Source: an uncultured Eggerthellaceae bacterium (GTDB lineage Bacteria > Actinomycetota > Coriobacteriia > Coriobacteriales > Eggerthellaceae). From it: a stretch of 38,981 bases of DNA. The notes under the pieces are model-generated. The model was not told where the DNA came from, searched no databases, and saw nothing but the letters and a program-made list of their open reading frames with translations. This document shows positions 11,082-17,866 of this stretch, piece by piece. The position numbers and the translations under genes were made by a program. Within the stretch, counting starts at the first letter, position 1. Every line of letters begins with the position of its first letter. The stretch is from positions 1-38,981 of the forward strand of contig CAIFEB010000018.1 in assembly GCA_903789375.1 (NCBI GenBank), written 5' to 3'.

Positions 11082-13013
11082 CTACTCCTTCGGCACGCGC
11101 ATGCTGCGCATGGCGTTGACGATGGCGATGCAGGCGACGCCGACGTCGGCGAACACAGCCATCCACATGTTGGCCAGGCCGAACACGGCCAAGATCAGCA
11201 CGGCGAACTTCACGCCCAAAGCGAAGATGATGTTCTGCCACACGATGCGCATGGTCTTGCGCGCGATGTGGACGGCGGTGGCGATTCGCGAGGGCTTGTC
11301 GTCCATCAGCACGATGTCGGCCGCCTCGATGGCGGCGTCCGACCCCATGGCGCCCATGGCGATGCCGACGTCGGCGCGGGTGAGCACCGGGGCGTCGTTG
11401 ATGCCGTCGCCCACGAACGCGACCTTGCGGCGTTTGGCCTCGCTTTGACCATGCTCATGCGCGCGCTTCTGCTCGTCGTCGATCAGCTGCTCAACGACCT
11501 CCACCTTCTGCTGCGGCAGCAGCTGCGCGTGGTACTCGTCGATGCCGAGCCGCGTGCTCACGGCTTCGGCCACCTCGGCGCGGTCGCCCGTGAGCATCAC
11601 GGTCTTCTTCACGCCGCTTTCGTGCAGCGCTTCGATGGCGCGCGCCGCATCCTCTTTCACGACGTCCGCGATGACTATGTGACCGATGTAGTCGCCGTCG
11701 AGCGACACGTGCAGGATGGTTCCCGTCAAGTCGCAGGGGTGCCACGACACGTCGCACTCCTCCATGAGCTTATCGTTGCCCACAAGGACGGTATGTTCGT
11801 TGACCTGGGCTTTCACGCCGTGGCCGCTCTGCTCGCGCACGTCTTTGATGTGCTCTTCGTCGATGGGGCCGGCATATGCCGCCTTGATCGACAGCGCGAT
11901 GGGGTGGTCGGAGTACGCTTCGGCGTGTGCGGCAAACGACAGCACGAGGTCGGGGTCGATGCCACTTTCCGCGTGGACCGCCACCACGTTGAACGTGCCG
12001 TTGGTGAGCGTACCGGTCTTGTCGAATACGACGGTGTCGACCTGCGCGAGCGTCTCCAGGTAGTTGCCGCCCTTCACCAGGACGCCGACGCGCGACGCGC
12101 CGCCGATGCCGCCGAAGAACGACAGCGGAACCGAGATGACGAGCGCGCACGGACACGACACGACGAGGAAGATGAGGCCGCGCTCGATCCAGCTTGCCCA
12201 GCTCAGACCCGCGAACAGCGGCGGCAGTATGGCGATGGCGCACGCCGCACCCACGACGATAGGCGTGTAGTAGCGGGCGAAGCGTGTGATGAAGTTTTCG
12301 GTGCGCGCCTTCTTCTCCGATGCGTTCTCCACCAGCTCGAGGATGCGCGAGACGGTGGACTCGCCGAACGGCTTGGTGGTGCGGATGGTGAGCACGCCAG
12401 TCAGGTTGACGCAGCCGGATGCCACCTCGGCGCCCGCTTCGACCACGCGCGGCACCGATTCGCCGGTGAGTGCGGCCGTGTCGAGCTGGCTCGAGCCTTC
12501 GACGATGACGCCGTCGATGGGGATGCGCTCGCCTGGCTTGACGACGATCTGGCTGCCGACGGCGACGTCATCGGGGTCGACCTGCACGAGCTCGCCGTCG
12601 CGCGTGATGTTGGCGTAGTCGGGCGCGATGTCCATCATCGCGGCGATCGACTTGCGCGACTTTCCCACGGCGTAGCTCTGGAACAGCTCGCCGACCTGGT
12701 AGAACAGCATGACCGCCGCACCTTCGGCCATGTGCGGCGACGAATTGGGGAAGAATACCAGCGCGAAGGCGCCGATGGTGGCGATGGCCATCAGGAAGTT
12801 CTCGTCAAGCACCTGGCCGTGCAGGATGCCGTGGACGGCGCGCCCGAGCACGTCGTAGCCGGCGATGAGGTAGGGCACGAGGAACAGCGCGAACTCGACG
12901 TACACGGACGTCGGGCTGGCAAACCAGCTGTCGATGGGGAGAAGCTCGATGATGAAGAACAGGACGAGCGCGACGGCGATGCGGTTGCGCGTTCGTTTTT
13001 GTCGGGTGTCCAT
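11082..13013 (-). CDS. P1B-type ATPase, Zn2+/Cd2+/Pb2+ exporter
   Basis: 643 residues; start at 13013 (ATG on the minus strand) with AAGGAG upstream. It pumps soft divalent metals out of the cytoplasm using ATP. Seen in order: N-terminal membrane segments; the actuator motif TGES; CPC at C287-P288-C289 in the metal-translocating helix; the phosphorylated Asp D331 in DKTGTLTNG; the hinge GDGINDAP; and a final helix region with MWMAVFADVGV, whose Asp matches the conserved Asp of ZntA/CadA pumps and argues for Zn/Cd/Pb over Cu. Unlike most family members it has no N-terminal HMA domain; that domain is encoded separately just upstream in the operon. It is third in the order arsR-hma-ATPase. Confidence 0.95.
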   Translation of the reverse strand: MDTRQKRTRNRIAVALVLFFIIELLPIDSWFASPTSVYVEFALFLVPYLIAGYDVLGRAVHGILHGQVLDENFLMAIATIGAFALVFFPNSSPHMAEGAAVMLFYQVGELFQSYAVGKSRKSIAAMMDIAPDYANITRDGELVQVDPDDVAVGSQIVVKPGERIPIDGVIVEGSSQLDTAALTGESVPRVVEAGAEVASGCVNLTGVLTIRTTKPFGESTVSRILELVENASEKKARTENFITRFARYYTPIVVGAACAIAILPPLFAGLSWASWIERGLIFLVVSCPCALVISVPLSFFGGIGGASRVGVLVKGGNYLETLAQVDTVVFDKTGTLTNGTFNVVAVHAESGIDPDLVLSFAAHAEAYSDHPIALSIKAAYAGPIDEEHIKDVREQSGHGVKAQVNEHTVLVGNDKLMEECDVSWHPCDLTGTILHVSLDGDYIGHIVIADVVKEDAARAIEALHESGVKKTVMLTGDRAEVAEAVSTRLGIDEYHAQLLPQQKVEVVEQLIDDEQKRAHEHGQSEAKRRKVAFVGDGINDAPVLTRADVGIAMGAMGSDAAIEAADIVLMDDKPSRIATAVHIARKTMRIVWQNIIFALGVKFAVLILAVFGLANMWMAVFADVGVACIAIVNAMRSMRVPKE

Positions 13014-13056
13014 GGAAGGCTCCTTGGGAGGGGAGAGGGTGGGTATGCTGCGTTGG

Positions 13057-13278
13057 TTACTTCACGAGCACCGTGCAGGTCGGCTCGATGTCGTCGAAGA
13101 TCCTCACCGACTGCTTGACCAGGTCGTCGAACTTGTCGTCGTCGGCGTCGAGCGTGAACTTCAGCGTGAGGAAATTCACCTTGGCGCTGTTGACGCCGTC
13201 GAGCTTGTTGATCTTGTCCTGAATCTTGGCGGCGCAGTTTCCGCAGATGTCGCCTTCAAGCTTGTAGACCTTCCGCAT
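13057..13278 (-). CDS. Stand-alone HMA domain metallochaperone
   Basis: 73 residues; start at 13278 (ATG, minus strand), preceded by AAAGGAAG. It is a single ferredoxin-like HMA domain: KVYKLEGDICGNCAAKIQDKINKLDGV carries the CxxC site at C12 and C15, followed by KVNFLTLKFTLDADDDKFDDLVKQSVRIFDDIEP. The Asp right before CxxC (DICGNC) resembles the DCxxC arrangement of Zn/Cd-type HMA domains such as that of ZntA. It lies 43 bases before the ATPase and most likely delivers metal to it or replaces its missing N-terminal domain in trans. Confidence 0.93.
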   Translation of the reverse strand: MRKVYKLEGDICGNCAAKIQDKINKLDGVNSAKVNFLTLKFTLDADDDKFDDLVKQSVRIFDDIEPTCTVLVK

Positions 13279-13477
13279 GATGATGCTTCCTTTCTGAATC
13301 GGCCGGCGCTGTGCGTCGGATGAGGTGCTGCGAGAACCGCAGCGTGCGGGTGGATGGGTGGCCGGATCGGCGGGTGCCTGTTCGGTCGCGGTGCGTGCGG
13401 GGCGGCTGACAAACGGCGCGCTCGCGCAACGCCGTGTGCGGGTTTGCCGTTCGCTGACCGGCCGCTTTGGGCGCTCG
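13279..13477. other. Gap between arsR and hma in the efflux operon
   Basis: 199 bases without a gene. A GC-rich imperfect hairpin around 13410-13436 is the only structure noticed. No second promoter is obvious, so the three genes are probably co-transcribed. Confidence 0.4.
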
Positions 13478-13897
13478 CTACTCGCAGATGTGGTTCATGC
13501 CCTGGGCGAGGATGGTGAGCACGTGGTCGTCGGCCAGGGAGTAGACGATGTTCTTGCCATCGCGTTGGAACCGCACAAGGCGCGCCTGCTTGAGCACACG
13601 CAGCTGGTGCGAGACGGCACTTTGCGTGGCGCCCACCATGTCGGCGATGTCGGCCACCCGGTGCTCGCCGTCGATGAGCGAGTACAGGATCTTGATGCGG
13701 GTGGTGTCCGAGAAGATCTTGAACAGATCGGCCAGGTCGTAGAGAATCTCCTCGTCGGGCATGACATTGTCCTCGGCTTCGCCGTGCTCACCGGCGGCGC
13801 TTGCGGCGAGCGCGGCGCTTGCCGCCTGGGCTGTCGATTCGCTGCCGGGCGCTGCGGGTGGACGCGCGTCTTCTTCCCGATATCTCTGCTCTGCCAT
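13478..13897 (-). CDS. ArsR/SmtB-family metal-sensing repressor with an alpha-5 zinc site
   Basis: 139 residues; start at 13897 (minus-strand ATG) fixed by AAGGAG immediately upstream, in preference to a TTG at 13948 that lies inside the operator. An Ala/Glu-rich leader (about residues 1-48) is followed by the winged helix: LADLFKIFSDTTRIKILYSLI, recognition region ATQSAVSHQLRVLKQARLVRFQRDGKNIVYSL, and the final helix. The C-terminus reads DDHVLTILAQGMNHICE, giving D123, H125, H136 and E139. This is exactly the DxH-x10-HxxE site of SmtB, CzrA and NmtR that senses Zn (or Ni/Co). The Cys-rich alpha-3 site of CadC/ArsR is absent. It should repress its own operon through the operator at 13938-13959. 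Confidence 0.95.
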   Translation of the reverse strand: MAEQRYREEDARPPAAPGSESTAQAASAALAASAAGEHGEAEDNVMPDEEILYDLADLFKIFSDTTRIKILYSLIDGEHRVADIADMVGATQSAVSHQLRVLKQARLVRFQRDGKNIVYSLADDHVLTILAQGMNHICE

Positions 13898-13937
13898 CGC
13901 GTCTCCTTCTAGTTGGCGGTTGTGCGAAACGCTTAAA

Positions 13938-13959
13938 CATATGAACAAACATTCATATG
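13938..13959. promoter_or_regulatory. ArsR/SmtB operator, perfect inverted repeat
   Basis: CATATGAA (13938-13945), six bases, TTCATATG (13952-13959): an 8-bp perfect palindrome of the ATATGAA-type that SmtB/CzrA-class repressors bind. It sits directly after the predicted minus-strand transcription start, where bound repressor would block the operon. Confidence 0.88.
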
Positions 13960-13967
13960 ATACCGTG

Positions 13968-13995
13968 AGTATACGAGTGCAGCGCGATATGTCAA
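13968..13995 (-). promoter_or_regulatory. Promoter of the arsR-hma-ATPase operon
   Basis: On the minus strand: TTGACA (13995-13990), a 16-base spacer, TATACT (13973-13968). The predicted start is near 13961, adjoining the operator. Confidence 0.85.
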
Positions 13996-14302
13996 GAGCC
14001 GTAACGGACTGAATGGGGAATCGAACGCGATTGCGCGCAGCCGCAGGCGCCAGGGGTGCGCATGCGTGGGTGCGGCGTCAATCCAACTGAGTTGCAGACG
14101 GGGCGATTCGTGCGGTCGGCAGCATCGGGATGGGATCGCAGCCGCAGCGAGCCCGCGCCGGCCTTTGGCCCTCCGCGTCGCTGTTAACGCCCGTCTCTGG
14201 CCTTTGCGTCCCTACTAATATATGTATGGCTTAACCAGTTTCCCGAACAGTGACGAAACGGTGCGAACAGTGCCAAACAGAGGAGAAATCCTCGTGAAAA
14301 CG
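13996..14302. other. Intergenic region between the divergent arsR and MOSC genes
   Basis: About 300 bases with no gene. An AT-rich patch with TATATGTATGG at 14219-14229 is the only feature noted, and I cannot assign it. Confidence 0.4.
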
Positions 14303-14330
14303 TTGACGGCGGGCCGATTCTCGGTAGGAT
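14303..14330 (+). promoter_or_regulatory. Candidate promoter of the MOSC gene
   Basis: TTGACG (14303-14308), 16-base spacer, TAGGAT (14325-14330). The -35 is one base off consensus and the -10 two bases off. An operator-like dyad follows directly. Confidence 0.55.
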
Positions 14331-14339
14331 GTACGCAGA

Positions 14340-14361
14340 AATAATCTTATTGATGATTATT
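14340..14361. promoter_or_regulatory. Operator-like AT-rich inverted repeat before the MOSC gene
   Basis: AATAATC (14340-14346), eight bases, GATTATT (14355-14361). It stands out in a GC-rich genome and overlaps the predicted transcription start. The regulator is unknown. It does not match a full FNR (TTGAT-N4-ATCAA) or Fur box. Confidence 0.55.
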
Positions 14362-14442
14362 GGAACTCACGAATACATTTCAAGGACGCTCGCAAACCGT
14401 CCGCGAGGGCGGCGGGTGCAGCGTTGGAGAGGCGGGGGGAGT

Positions 14443-14976
14443 ATGGCTGAAGAATCGCAGGCGTTCGTTCGCTCGATCAACATCTCGAAGCGCAAAGGCA
14501 CGCGCAAGACGTCGGTGGGTGACGAGCCGAAGCACGTGAAGGCGCATTGGGGCTTCGACGAGGACGCGCATGCGGGCGACTGGCATCGCCAGGTGTCGTT
14601 CCTGGCGCAGGAGTCCATCGAAAAGGCCCAGGCCATGGGCCTTGACGTGAAGGAAGGCGACTTCGGCGAGAACTTCACCACCGAGGGCATCGACCTTCTG
14701 AAGCTGCCTATCGGCACGCGTCTGAAGATCGGCGACGACATCCTGGTCGAGATCAGCCAGATCGGCAAGGTATGCCACACGCGCTGCGCCATCTACTACC
14801 TGGCCGGCGACTGCATCTTCCCGCGCGAGGGCATCTTCGGCGTCGTGCTGGAAGGCGGCATGGCCAAGAAGGGCGACCGTATCGAAATCGTCTCGCTCGG
14901 CGACGGCACGTGCGAGTACACGCCGCCTGAGGCGCTCGCTGAAATCGAGGAAGCGCGCAAGGCCGGCACGCTGTAA
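14443..14976 (+). CDS. MOSC-domain protein
   Basis: 177 residues; start ATG 14443, with the GGGGGGA run at 14435-14440 as ribosome binding site. MOSC domains occur in molybdenum-cofactor sulfurases and in enzymes such as YiiM and mARC that use a pyranopterin cofactor. Seen here: RSINISKRKGTRKT near the N-terminus, GFDEDAHAGDWHRQVSFLAQESI, EGDFGENFTTEGIDL (the conserved GDxGEN signature) and a Cys-containing core, QIGKVCHTRCAIYYLAGDC. It is a stand-alone MOSC without the sulfurase or beta-barrel partner domains. Given the molybdoenzymes 3 kb away, a role in handling molybdenum cofactor is plausible but unproven. Confidence 0.9.
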   Translation: MAEESQAFVRSINISKRKGTRKTSVGDEPKHVKAHWGFDEDAHAGDWHRQVSFLAQESIEKAQAMGLDVKEGDFGENFTTEGIDLLKLPIGTRLKIGDDILVEISQIGKVCHTRCAIYYLAGDCIFPREGIFGVVLEGGMAKKGDRIEIVSLGDGTCEYTPPEALAEIEEARKAGTL

Positions 14977-15080
14977 CCGCAGCGGCGTCAATCGGCTGAG
15001 GGCCTGGTACCGCCCGAAGCCGATTGCCTCACGCAGAATCGGGCGAGCTGTCCGGCAGAGAACCGATCGAACCGCATACG

Positions 15081-15120
15081 GCGCGTCGGCGGGGGATAAT
15101 CCCCAGCCGACGCGCTTTTT
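15081..15120 (+). terminator. Terminator of the MOSC gene
   Basis: Perfect 10-bp outer stem (15081-15090 with 15106-15115), an inner GGGG/CCCC stem, and TTTTT at 15116-15120. Confidence 0.92.
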
Positions 15121-15270
15121 CGTCGAGGAGCTGCGAAGGTGCGCCCGTGCGCGCCGCCCGCAGGTCCGCCCTATGGCACAATACCCATGATTCCCATTTC
15201 GCAATCGACGGCATGCGCGTGCTCGCGCCGAGGCCGTCGCGCGGTCGGGCCAAGAACGGAGGCGTGCCCC

Positions 15271-16197
15271 ATGGAAGCAGACGAGAGATATCGGGCGCTG
15301 GCGGACCTCGTCGGCGCGGAGAACGTGTTGCGCGACGAGCCGATGGCGCGGCACACCACGTTTCAGATCGGCGGTCCGGCGGAGCTGTTCGTGCGGCCGC
15401 AATCGCCCGAGCAGGTCGCCGACGTCGTGCGCTACTGCCACGAGCAGGGCGTTCGCCTGCGCGCCATCGGGCGGGGCAGCGACCTTCTGGTGGCGGATCG
15501 GGGGCTGCGCGGCGTCGTCATGCAAATCGCCGACAATCTCGCGCACATCCGCATCCTGCCCGACGCCGTCGTCTACGCCGAGGCAGGTGCCACGAATGAG
15601 GAGGTCTCCACGGCCGCGTTGGGTGCGGGCCTTTCGGGCTACGAGTTCGCCTGCGGCATTCCGGGCACCGTCGGCGGCGCGGCCATTATGAACGCAGGCG
15701 CGTATGACGGCGAGTTCGCGCAGGTGGCAACGTCGCTGCGCTGCGTGACTCCCGAAGGGGAGCTCGTGGATGTCTCGGCGGCTCAGGCCGATTGGAGTTA
15801 CCGCCATTCGATGATGGACGAGCGCGGCTACCTGGTGGTGGCGGCCACGCTGCAGCTCGCTCCCGACGACCCGGAGGAGATTCGCGCGCGCATCGACGAC
15901 CTGACGCGCCGCCGTGCCGAGAAGCAGCCGCTGGAGATGCCGAGCGCGGGCTCCACGTTCAAGCGCCCAACCGGCCATTTTGCCGGAAAGCTCATCCAGG
16001 ACGCCGGTCTGCAGGGCCTGCGCGTGGGCGGCGCCGAGGTCTCGCGCAAGCACGCGGGCTTTCTGGTGAACGCCGACCACGCGACGGCGGCGGACGTGCG
16101 CGGACTCATCCGCACCGTTCAGGAGCGCGTGCTGGCGGACAGCGGCGTGGAGCTTCACCCCGAAGTGCGTATGTGGGGGTTTGACGATGGAGAGTAG
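15271..16197 (+). CDS. murB: UDP-N-acetylenolpyruvoylglucosamine reductase
   Basis: 308 residues; start ATG 15271 with ACGGAGG at 15256-15262. A flavoenzyme of cytoplasmic peptidoglycan precursor synthesis; it reduces the enolpyruvyl group with NADPH to give UDP-MurNAc. The FAD domain shows HTTFQIGGPAELFVRP, IGRGSDLLV and ACGIPGTVGGAAIMNAGAYDGE. Catalytic residues by alignment to the family: R178 (SYRHS), S228 (SAGSTFKRP) and E298 (HPEVRMW). The motif RHSMMDERGYLVVAATLQL without the extra Tyr-containing loop of the E. coli type indicates a type II MurB. It overlaps the downstream phospholipase gene by 11 bases, suggesting translational coupling. Confidence 0.96.
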   Translation: MEADERYRALADLVGAENVLRDEPMARHTTFQIGGPAELFVRPQSPEQVADVVRYCHEQGVRLRAIGRGSDLLVADRGLRGVVMQIADNLAHIRILPDAVVYAEAGATNEEVSTAALGAGLSGYEFACGIPGTVGGAAIMNAGAYDGEFAQVATSLRCVTPEGELVDVSAAQADWSYRHSMMDERGYLVVAATLQLAPDDPEEIRARIDDLTRRRAEKQPLEMPSAGSTFKRPTGHFAGKLIQDAGLQGLRVGGAEVSRKHAGFLVNADHATAADVRGLIRTVQERVLADSGVELHPEVRMWGFDDGE

Positions 16198-17275
16198 CGG
16201 CGTCGCGAGCGCTGCCGAAGGCGTCGTCAGCCGGGCGCGCCTGCTTCTGCCTCCGGCGCTTGGCGGTGCGGGCAATCCCGCCGGCGCCGAGCCGCTGACC
16301 AGCACCGAGATGAGCCTCATCGTGCGCCAGCGCATGCGGGCCGAAAGCGGCGAGCTCCATCGGGCCGCCACGGCCGACATCGCTCCCAACGTGTGCGACA
16401 CGGCGCTCATCATCGAAGGCGGCGGCATGCGCGACAGCTACTCCGCCGGTGCCGTCGTCGCGCTTCTGGAGCAGAACATCAACTTCGCCGACGTGTACGG
16501 CATCTCCGCCGGGTCGAGCCACGCCGTGGACTACCTGTCGCGCGATCCCCTGCGCGTGAAGCAGTCGTTCGTCGACGTGGCGATGATGCCCGGGTTCCGC
16601 AGCACGGCCAGCCTTCTGCTCCGCCGTGGCTATTTCAACGCCGAGTACCTGTACGAGGGCATCGCCGAGGAGATGGCCGGCAGCAACAGCGAATTCTCGT
16701 TCGACTGGAATACCTTCGTCGCGAACCGCGCCAACGTGCACATCGACGCGTTCGATGCGACGGACGGCACGACGGTCACCTGGTCAAAGTCCGACATGCC
16801 GACGTTGCGCGACCTGATGCTGCGCGTGCGCGCCAGCTCGACGATGCCGCTGTTCATGCCCCGCATCGAAATCGACGGACACCGCTTCGCCGACGGCGGG
16901 CTGGGCCGCGACTGGGGTCTGCAGCTGCACTCCGCGCAGCGGGACGGCTACGAGCGGTTCTTCATCGTGAGGTCGCGCCCGCGCGGCTTCCGCATGAAGC
17001 AGCCCACGTCCACCGCCCGCCGCGCCGTGACCCGCGCCCTGCACAGCGATCCGCTCGTGGCCCAGCGCACGCTTGATCGGTGGGAGCCGTACAACGCGCT
17101 CTGCGACGAGGTCGACGAGCTGGAGCGGCGTGGGCGCGCCTGCGTGTTCTACGCCGACGATGTGTCGGCATCGAGCCTCACGACCAACCTTGCCCGGCTG
17201 CAGGCAAACTACCAGCGCGGCTATCTGCAGGCGCAGCGCGAGCTGCCGCAGTGGCGGGAGTTCCTCGGTCTCTGA
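16187..17275 (+). CDS. Patatin-like phospholipase (DUF6363-like C-terminus)
   Basis: 362 residues; start ATG 16187 with GGGGGT about eight bases upstream (a TTG two codons earlier is possible). A serine lipid acyl hydrolase of the YjjU-like group. Visible elements: the oxyanion glycine loop EGGGMRD (E77-D83), the nucleophile S107 in GISAGSS, and the catalytic Asp D236 in FADGGLGRD, giving the Ser-Asp dyad. The C-terminal ~110 residues (RSRPRGFRMKQPTSTARR and the rest) match the usual extension. There is no signal peptide, so it probably acts on the inner face of the membrane or on cytoplasmic lipid. Coupling to murB is by position only; it may simply share a transcript. Confidence 0.93.
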   Translation: MESSGVASAAEGVVSRARLLLPPALGGAGNPAGAEPLTSTEMSLIVRQRMRAESGELHRAATADIAPNVCDTALIIEGGGMRDSYSAGAVVALLEQNINFADVYGISAGSSHAVDYLSRDPLRVKQSFVDVAMMPGFRSTASLLLRRGYFNAEYLYEGIAEEMAGSNSEFSFDWNTFVANRANVHIDAFDATDGTTVTWSKSDMPTLRDLMLRVRASSTMPLFMPRIEIDGHRFADGGLGRDWGLQLHSAQRDGYERFFIVRSRPRGFRMKQPTSTARRAVTRALHSDPLVAQRTLDRWEPYNALCDEVDELERRGRACVFYADDVSASSLTTNLARLQANYQRGYLQAQRELPQWREFLGL

Positions 17276-17478
17276 CCGGCGGCTCGGCGTGGGGTCCGGC
17301 GCGCGCTGCAGGCGCGGGCGGGGCCGTGCCTCGGCTGCTCCAACACCCCAGGTCACCGCCCTTATAGACTCGTTTTCATCCCATTTGGTCACGCTGTTTT
17401 CCGCATGTTTCACGCGTGAGCCGTACTCCCTGTTCGCGCCTCGTGTTTGCGACATTCCTTAGGCTGAGCCAATAGCGG

Positions 17479-17500
17479 AATACCTTTGCCGTTTGGTATT
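17479..17500. promoter_or_regulatory. Possible activator site upstream of the molybdoenzyme promoter
   Basis: AATACC (17479-17484), ten bases, GGTATT (17495-17500). Its centre lies about 64 bases before the predicted transcription start, a usual place for an activator, which would fit the poor -35 of this promoter. Confidence 0.45.
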
Positions 17501-17541
17501 TCGAAATGCAAATTACAGTGGTACTCCATCAACTCTCTCGG

Positions 17542-17547
17542 TATAAT
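17542..17547 (+). promoter_or_regulatory. -10 element of the first molybdoenzyme operon
   Basis: Perfect TATAAT. The expected -35 position (17518-17524) reads GTGGTAC, far from consensus, so regulated, activator-dependent initiation is likely. Confidence 0.6.
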
Positions 17548-17593
17548 CACTAGCCGACCACATCTAGTACTTGTGGCAGCCCGCCCCATGCGT

Positions 17594-17616
17594 CCGAATG
17601 TGTGGTGTACATTCGG
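17594..17616. promoter_or_regulatory. Inverted repeat in the molybdoenzyme leader
   Basis: CCGAATGT (17594-17601), seven bases, ACATTCGG (17609-17616), perfect. It may act as a DNA operator or as an RNA hairpin about 40-60 bases after the transcription start. Confidence 0.5.
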
Positions 17617-17866
17617 CACCGAGCGCGACTGGCTCCAAGGCTCAACGTGGTGCCGTGGGGGATGAGCGCTTTGAGAGGAAGCGCCCGAATCTTTGGCAAC
17701 GTGTTTTTTAACGTCGAAGAACATGGGGCCGGCATCCGTGGTCGCGCGGAGTGAGCGCGGCGATGTGGTGACGCAGTGAAGCTTATCCATGCGACCGCGA
17801 AGCGGCAGCTGGCTAGGCGCGGGCTTGCCGCCCGTGGAGGAACCATAAGAGAAGAGGGGTAGGTCG

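Larger units (their letters stand above)
17276..17866. other. Long regulatory leader of the first molybdoenzyme operon
   Basis: 591 bases without a gene. Features seen: a dyad at 17479-17500, a consensus -10 at 17542-17547, hairpin dyads at 17594-17616 and 17666-17684, and a ribosome binding site AAGAGGGG about 8 bases before ATG 17867. From the predicted start near 17554 the untranslated leader would be about 310 bases. Confidence 0.6.

Noticed and set aside
10941..13118. Open frame of 725 codons antisense to the metal ATPase
   Set aside because: Shadow of a gene with all P-type ATPase motifs; composition is His/Arg/Asp-rich and repetitive without recognisable domains.
14340..14361. FNR or Fur box before the MOSC gene
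   Set aside because: The dyad arms AATAATC/GATTATT and the 8-base centre do not fit TTGAT-N4-ATCAA or the 9-1-9 Fur arrangement.
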